From NCBI GenBank assembly GCA_020726505.1, contig JAHLEZ010000006.1, positions 1,984,001-2,048,000 of the forward strand: a DNA stretch of 64,000 bases, in the 5' to 3' direction. Source of the DNA: Leptodontidium sp. MPI-SDFR-AT-0119. Lineage: Eukaryota > Ascomycota > Leotiomycetes > Helotiales > Leptodontidiaceae. Positions 59,770-64,000 of this stretch are shown here, piece after piece (position 1 is the first letter of the stretch; each line of letters begins with the position of its first letter). The notes beneath the pieces are model-generated. The model did not search any database, was not told where the DNA came from, and saw nothing but the letters and a program-made list of their open reading frames with translations. A program made the translations under genes and the position numbers.

Positions 59770-61316
59770 ATGGGTGCTTTACTCTCTCTGCCACTGCTGG
59801 CAGTGCCCAGCATGGGAACCGTACGTCAAGGCTCATGAGAACCACCGCCGGATAAATACTGACTTCAACAGGTCTTCGGCTTTATGGCAAGTTGCTGTGG
59901 TGCAGCTACTTGCTCTGCAGTGTGTAGTGCTTGCGGCAAATGCGGTAACAGGTCAGTATTTCTGCAGTAGAGGGAATCATCAGTCTAACATCTTTCAGCG
60001 TTGCCACTCGTATTGCCTACGCCCTCATCCTTCTTATCAATTCGATACTATCATGGATAATGCTCACGCCATGGGCGATCAAGAAACTACAACATTTGAC
60101 CTTGGATTATATGGAGATTGTTTGCCCGAACGGCCCTTGTTATGGATGGGTTGCGGTTCATCGAATCAACTTTGCTCTTGGGATCTTCCACATAATAATG
60201 GGCTTCATCTTACTCGGCGTCAACTCTTCAAAGAACCCTCGAGCGGCGATACAGAACGGCTTCTGGGGTCCTAAGATTATCGCTTGGTTGGCCTTGATCG
60301 TGATCTCGTTCCTCATCCCGGATTCGTTCTTCTTCGTATGGGGCAACTACATCTCTTTCGCAGCAGCTACAGGATTCCTTCTTCTTGGTTTGATTCTCTT
60401 GGTCGATCTCGCACACTCCTGGGCCGAATATTGCTTGGAGCAGATTGAAGCAAAGGATTCTCGGGCTTGGAGAGGTATTCTTATTGGTTCAACTTTGGGA
60501 ATGTATGCTGCTTCTTTGGCTATGACCATCGTTCAGTATATCTTCTTTGCAGCAGGTGAATGTACCATGAACCAAACCGCCATCACCCTCAACTTAATCT
60601 TCCTTTTGGTTGTTTCTGCAATTTCGGTCCACCCCGCGGTCCAGGAATACAACCCTAAAGCAGGTCTTGCTCAGTCTGCCATGGTCGCAGTCTATTGCAC
60701 ATATCTTACCATGTCAGCCGTTTCTATGGAGCCAGATGACAAGCACTGCAATCCTCTCATCCGTGCCCAGGGTACACGTACTACTTCGATCGTTATTGGT
60801 GCCATTGTCACGATGTTGACTGTTGCATATACCACCACCAGAGCCGCTACCCAAGGAGTCGCTCTCGGAGGCAAAGGGAAGAGTATCAGACTCCCAGACG
60901 AGGATGAGCACAACCTCGTCACCCAACAACCCGACAGCCGTCGCGAGATGCGCGCCGCAGCACTCCGCCAAGCAGTCGCAGAAGGAAGTCTTCCAGCAGA
61001 TGCCTTACTAGACGATGATGACGACAGCGAAGCCGGCGCCGATAACCCCAAGGACGATGAACGCAACTCAACTCAATACAACTACACACTCTTCCATGTG
61101 ATTTTCTTCCTCGCCACCGCCTGGGTCGCCACACTCCTCACCATGAACATTGAAGAGTCCACCAAGTCGGGCTCCCTAGAAGACTTTGCGCCAGTCGGTA
61201 GAACGTACTGGGCTAGTTGGGTGAAGATTGTCAGTGCTTGGGCCTGCTACGGAATCTACACGTGGACTCTCGTAGCACCTATTGTGCTACCAGATAGATT
61301 TGATTTCTCGGACTAG
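59770..61316 (+). CDS. TMS1: Serinc/TMS1 family membrane protein
   Basis: Multi-pass membrane protein of the serine-incorporator family (yeast Tms1). Exons: 59770-59820, 59872-59951, 59999-61316; 482 residues, the family's usual length. The N terminus MGALLSLPLLAVPS and the Cys-rich stretch ASCCGAATCSAVCSACGKCG are family hallmarks. About ten hydrophobic helices follow; GPCYGWVAVHRINFALGIFH and NGFWGPKI are conserved blocks. A hydrophilic loop around residues 340-400 contains an Asp run (DDDDDSEAG), common in fungal members. The end WVKIVSAWACYGIYTWTLVAP is also conserved. Located probably in endomembranes or plasma membrane. Housekeeping character; no link with the PKS is implied. Confidence 0.95.
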
Positions 61317-62246
61317 AGGAGGAGGGAGGGGGAGGCATTTGGTAGTTGAGCGTTTGTTGTATTAAGTTACGTAATTGTTGCATTGAAATGGCGGTCATTG
61401 CATTTTTGTTTCAAGGGATGGCGTTACTTATATCATACTTGCGCCTGGAATACATTTTTTTGCATGTCAAAATATCCTTGCCTTGCTTCCCTGTCTGCTC
61501 TACTCTCCCGTGTCATGATGATGAAAACATCCCCTGATCTAACTCTCTTTCGCCCACTACGTCCTACCAAATCCTCCATACCATTCATTCATAATCCATC
61601 ACTTCCTCAAACCAAACCCCAACCAACCCATTACTAGTAATTCCTTAGCATCCATACAAACCCTAGCCTTGGGCCATATCCGGCTCATTTCGCTGCAATT
61701 CAGCACGAGACACCCTCCGCCCCTTCCACACATCGCTACCAAACAAAAAGCAACAAAAGAACAGACAGACATACCTATCCCAAAGCCAAAGCTCTCAAAC
61801 ATCTTAGCTTAGCTCTTTGCGAATCCAATCTTTTGTTGCACATCGCAGAAAACGTCTACTTGCCCTTTTAGCCGTTTGTTAGTTGTCTAGGTACTGTCTA
61901 GGTAGATGGGGTAGGTTAGTGGGTCTTTACGGATGGAGCGAGGTGACGGGAGTGGATTTCTGCTTTTCTGATCGGGAATTAGTTTTGTGATTTTTTTGGC
62001 TTCGGTAATTGGGCTTAAGTAAGGTGCCTAATGAATGAATGGGCGGGAGAGTGGGGTAATAGCTAATTCTGTTTTCATGGTATTGTTTCCTGGTGTGAGT
62101 AGGAGATTCGGGGGGAACGATACACGAGATGAATTAAGCGAGACAATTTTGAATTCCAGCTATCCCCTGTCTTAACCCACCCTGATCGAGAAGTACAGTA
62201 CATACAAATACCTAGCAGCTACCAAGATTCTTAGCTGGGCGCTAGT
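61317..62246. other. Intergenic region
   Basis: 930 bp between the Serinc stop and the 3' end of the next SDR (tail to tail). Short frames only; no gene, repeat or RNA seen. Confidence 0.5.
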
Positions 62247-63323
62247 TTAAATGCCGCGTCCACCATCAACCTCCAAACAAGTCCCAGTAATGAACTTCGC
62301 TTCGTCACTCGCGAGGTAGAGACAGTAGTTCGCTACATCCGTCGGGTCGGTGAGTCTTCCAAGGGGGACGTTGAAGAGGAATTTCTTGAAGTTCTCTTCT
62401 GTTGGGGGAACGCCGACGAAGGTTTCGAAAAGACCTGTGCCGCTCAAGAGGGGGCAGACAGAGTTGACGCGGATCTGCTTGTCGCCGTATTCGGCTGCTA
62501 GGCCTTTGGTGGCCTGGAATTTTGTTAGTGGCCTGTTTGTTTTCTTCTGGTGGAGGCAGAGATGGAGAGGAGGGAAAGGGAGCGTACGTTAGTTACAGCA
62601 GCCTTGCTGGCATTATACCATACAAGTCCGGGTCTTGGTCTCGTGGCTCCGATAGACGCAATGTTAACGATTGAGCCTCCTTCACCTTGGTTGATGAGAT
62701 TGGGGATGAAGTGTCTGGCGGAGTGGAAGATGCTCTTCACGTTTACGGCGAAGACTTTGTCGAACTCATCTTCTGTGACATTTGCTGTTGGCTATTTTAT
62801 CATCAGTTTTTTGATTATTTTACAACGAAGAAGTGTTGGATACCTTGTTTTTGTAACTCGTACCCGCGTTATTGATCAAGATGTCCATTCGACCCCACTT
62901 TGCGAGTGTGGTTTCCATCAAGTTCTCCCAGTCACCCTCTTCGGCGACGTTGATCTTGACGAAATGCATGGACTTTGGCTGATAGTTTGCGACTCTTTGA
63001 CCACCGACTGGACTATTCTGATGTTAGATTGCTGAGGTATAGTATAAAAGAGGAACTGCTTAGGCAGTGAAGAAGCTGTTCTTGGACAGCTTTCAACACC
63101 CCACTGTTGGTATCAAGTGTCCGACTTTTAATTTAGAAGTCGATCATAGATAGATTGACTAGATGATTGAAGCTCTTACTCACTCCATGTCTGCAACAAT
63201 GACTTTGCATCCCTCTTCCGCGAACCTCTTGGAAATGGCTTCACCAAACCCAGAGCCACCACCAGTGACGATGGCAACCTTGCCTTGGAGGCGAGTACCT
63301 AGAACTTTAGGTTCTTGAGACAT
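62247..63323 (-). CDS. Short-chain dehydrogenase, glucose/3-oxoacyl reductase-like
   Basis: Classical SDR of about 260 residues, starting [20 protein letters not shown]. Exons (minus): 63323-63184, a probable 25-bp microexon 63124-63100, 63017-62864, 62784-62588, 62513-62247. Cofactor motif TGGGSGFG at residues 20-27; ILINNA before exon 4; catalytic Ser150 in NIASIG and YNASK with Tyr163 and Lys167; C terminus [15 protein letters not shown], the usual ending of the glucose-1-dehydrogenase/FabG-like SDRs. The microexon is the least certain part: it is the arrangement found that keeps frame between ADM and [10 protein letters not shown]. Not obviously related to the SDR at 51.4-52.2 kb. Confidence 0.87.
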
Positions 63324-64000
63324 AGCGGCAGGGTTTAGTGATATCCCCTGAGCTTAGATTTGTAAATTGCAAGTCTCGAAATGTAGAAAAGTTGAGATTG
63401 ATGAAGTTGAGCTTAAGGAAGTGTTCAAGTAGGGTAGTTGACAATGGCACCGGATTCCTCGGGTTGAATGTGGTACGATACTCAGTTTTGAAGGCACGTA
63501 AAAAGAATAACGTGAAGTTTGCTGAGAAGAGGAAGGAATTGGAAGGAAGATGAAAGCAGAAAGAGTAAATTTTACTCCGCGAAAAGGTAAAGATGCCTAT
63601 CGGGAGACTTGGAGAGGAAAGTGGCATGAGGGGTAACCACGTGATTTGAAGCGGGGTTGTGACTGCCCGCCATATTCCCGGTGTAGCCTCCTATATCGCA
63701 GCATCAGATGTTGCTAAGCATTTCGCAAGATACTGTTGGTTGCGAAGAGCTGATATGGAGATTTAGACGATGTCTAGGTAGGTAGTCCTGAGAAGTGATC
63801 TCACGGTTATGGAGGGAGCAACACTAAGGTAAGCGACTCCCATCAATATCAACATTAACATTTGAAGCGACGACGACTTGAGTCCCATCTCACAGATCAT
63901 GCCTTAATAAGCTGGTCTTTAATTTCTCTTTGTTTTCCGAAAATTACTTTCCTTCTTTCTCGTATTATCCATAGGAAACATTTCACAGTAGTAGCATCAT
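63324..64000. other. Right-edge sequence
   Basis: Upstream region of the SDR and further intergenic DNA. Frames at 63307-63627 and 63338-63553 overlap each other on opposite strands without motifs. Nothing else seen. Confidence 0.5.

Overview
The window is from a filamentous ascomycete (Pezizomycotina). Evidence: short GT-AG introns, a highly reducing polyketide synthase (HR-PKS), a Zn2Cys6 regulator, and a large AT-rich repeat block whose repeat copies differ mainly by C-to-T and G-to-A changes, the mark of repeat-induced point mutation (RIP). The species cannot be named from the sequence alone.

Layout. About 0.4-41.4 kb is almost entirely transposable elements, except a normal-composition island at about 3.27-6.23 kb. 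The island holds gene remnants and a two-exon secreted-protein gene with a stop codon in its signal peptide. The repeat block can be taken apart from its LTR pairs and target-site duplications (TSDs). Gypsy copy A1 (7079-14718, minus, TSD AAAAC) carries a mariner-type MITE. Gypsy copy A2 (14987-39935, plus, TSD ATTAG) was hit by a 167-bp element, by a Copia element B (19019-34255, TSD CCTTA), by solo LTRs H and E (TSD CTTAA each), and by a 1.6-kb gag-only LTR element I (TSD AATAC). B was in turn hit by a second Copia element C (23820-31414, TSD ATACC). With insertions removed, A1 and A2 are 7448 and 7484 bp. Solo LTRs of a further family (D) lie at 2.7, 6.6 and 40.2 kb.

From about 42.0 kb the sequence is ordinary genic DNA. 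A 12-exon HR-PKS (KS-AT-DH-degenerate MT-ER-KR-ACP, about 2409 aa, minus strand) ends only about 0.6 kb from the repeats. Upstream of it come a possible two-exon small gene, a 121-bp MITE, a short-chain dehydrogenase/reductase (SDR) with a GC-AG intron, and a divergently transcribed Zn2Cys6 transcription factor. PKS, SDR and regulator are a plausible small secondary-metabolite cluster; an MFS transporter lies 3 kb past the regulator, separated by two small genes.

The right end looks like housekeeping sequence: two small uncharacterised proteins, the MFS transporter, a divergent Serinc/TMS1-family membrane protein and a second SDR. No tRNA, rRNA or CRISPR array was seen. Exon boundaries were placed by hand from splice consensus, reading frame and family motifs; no database search was possible.
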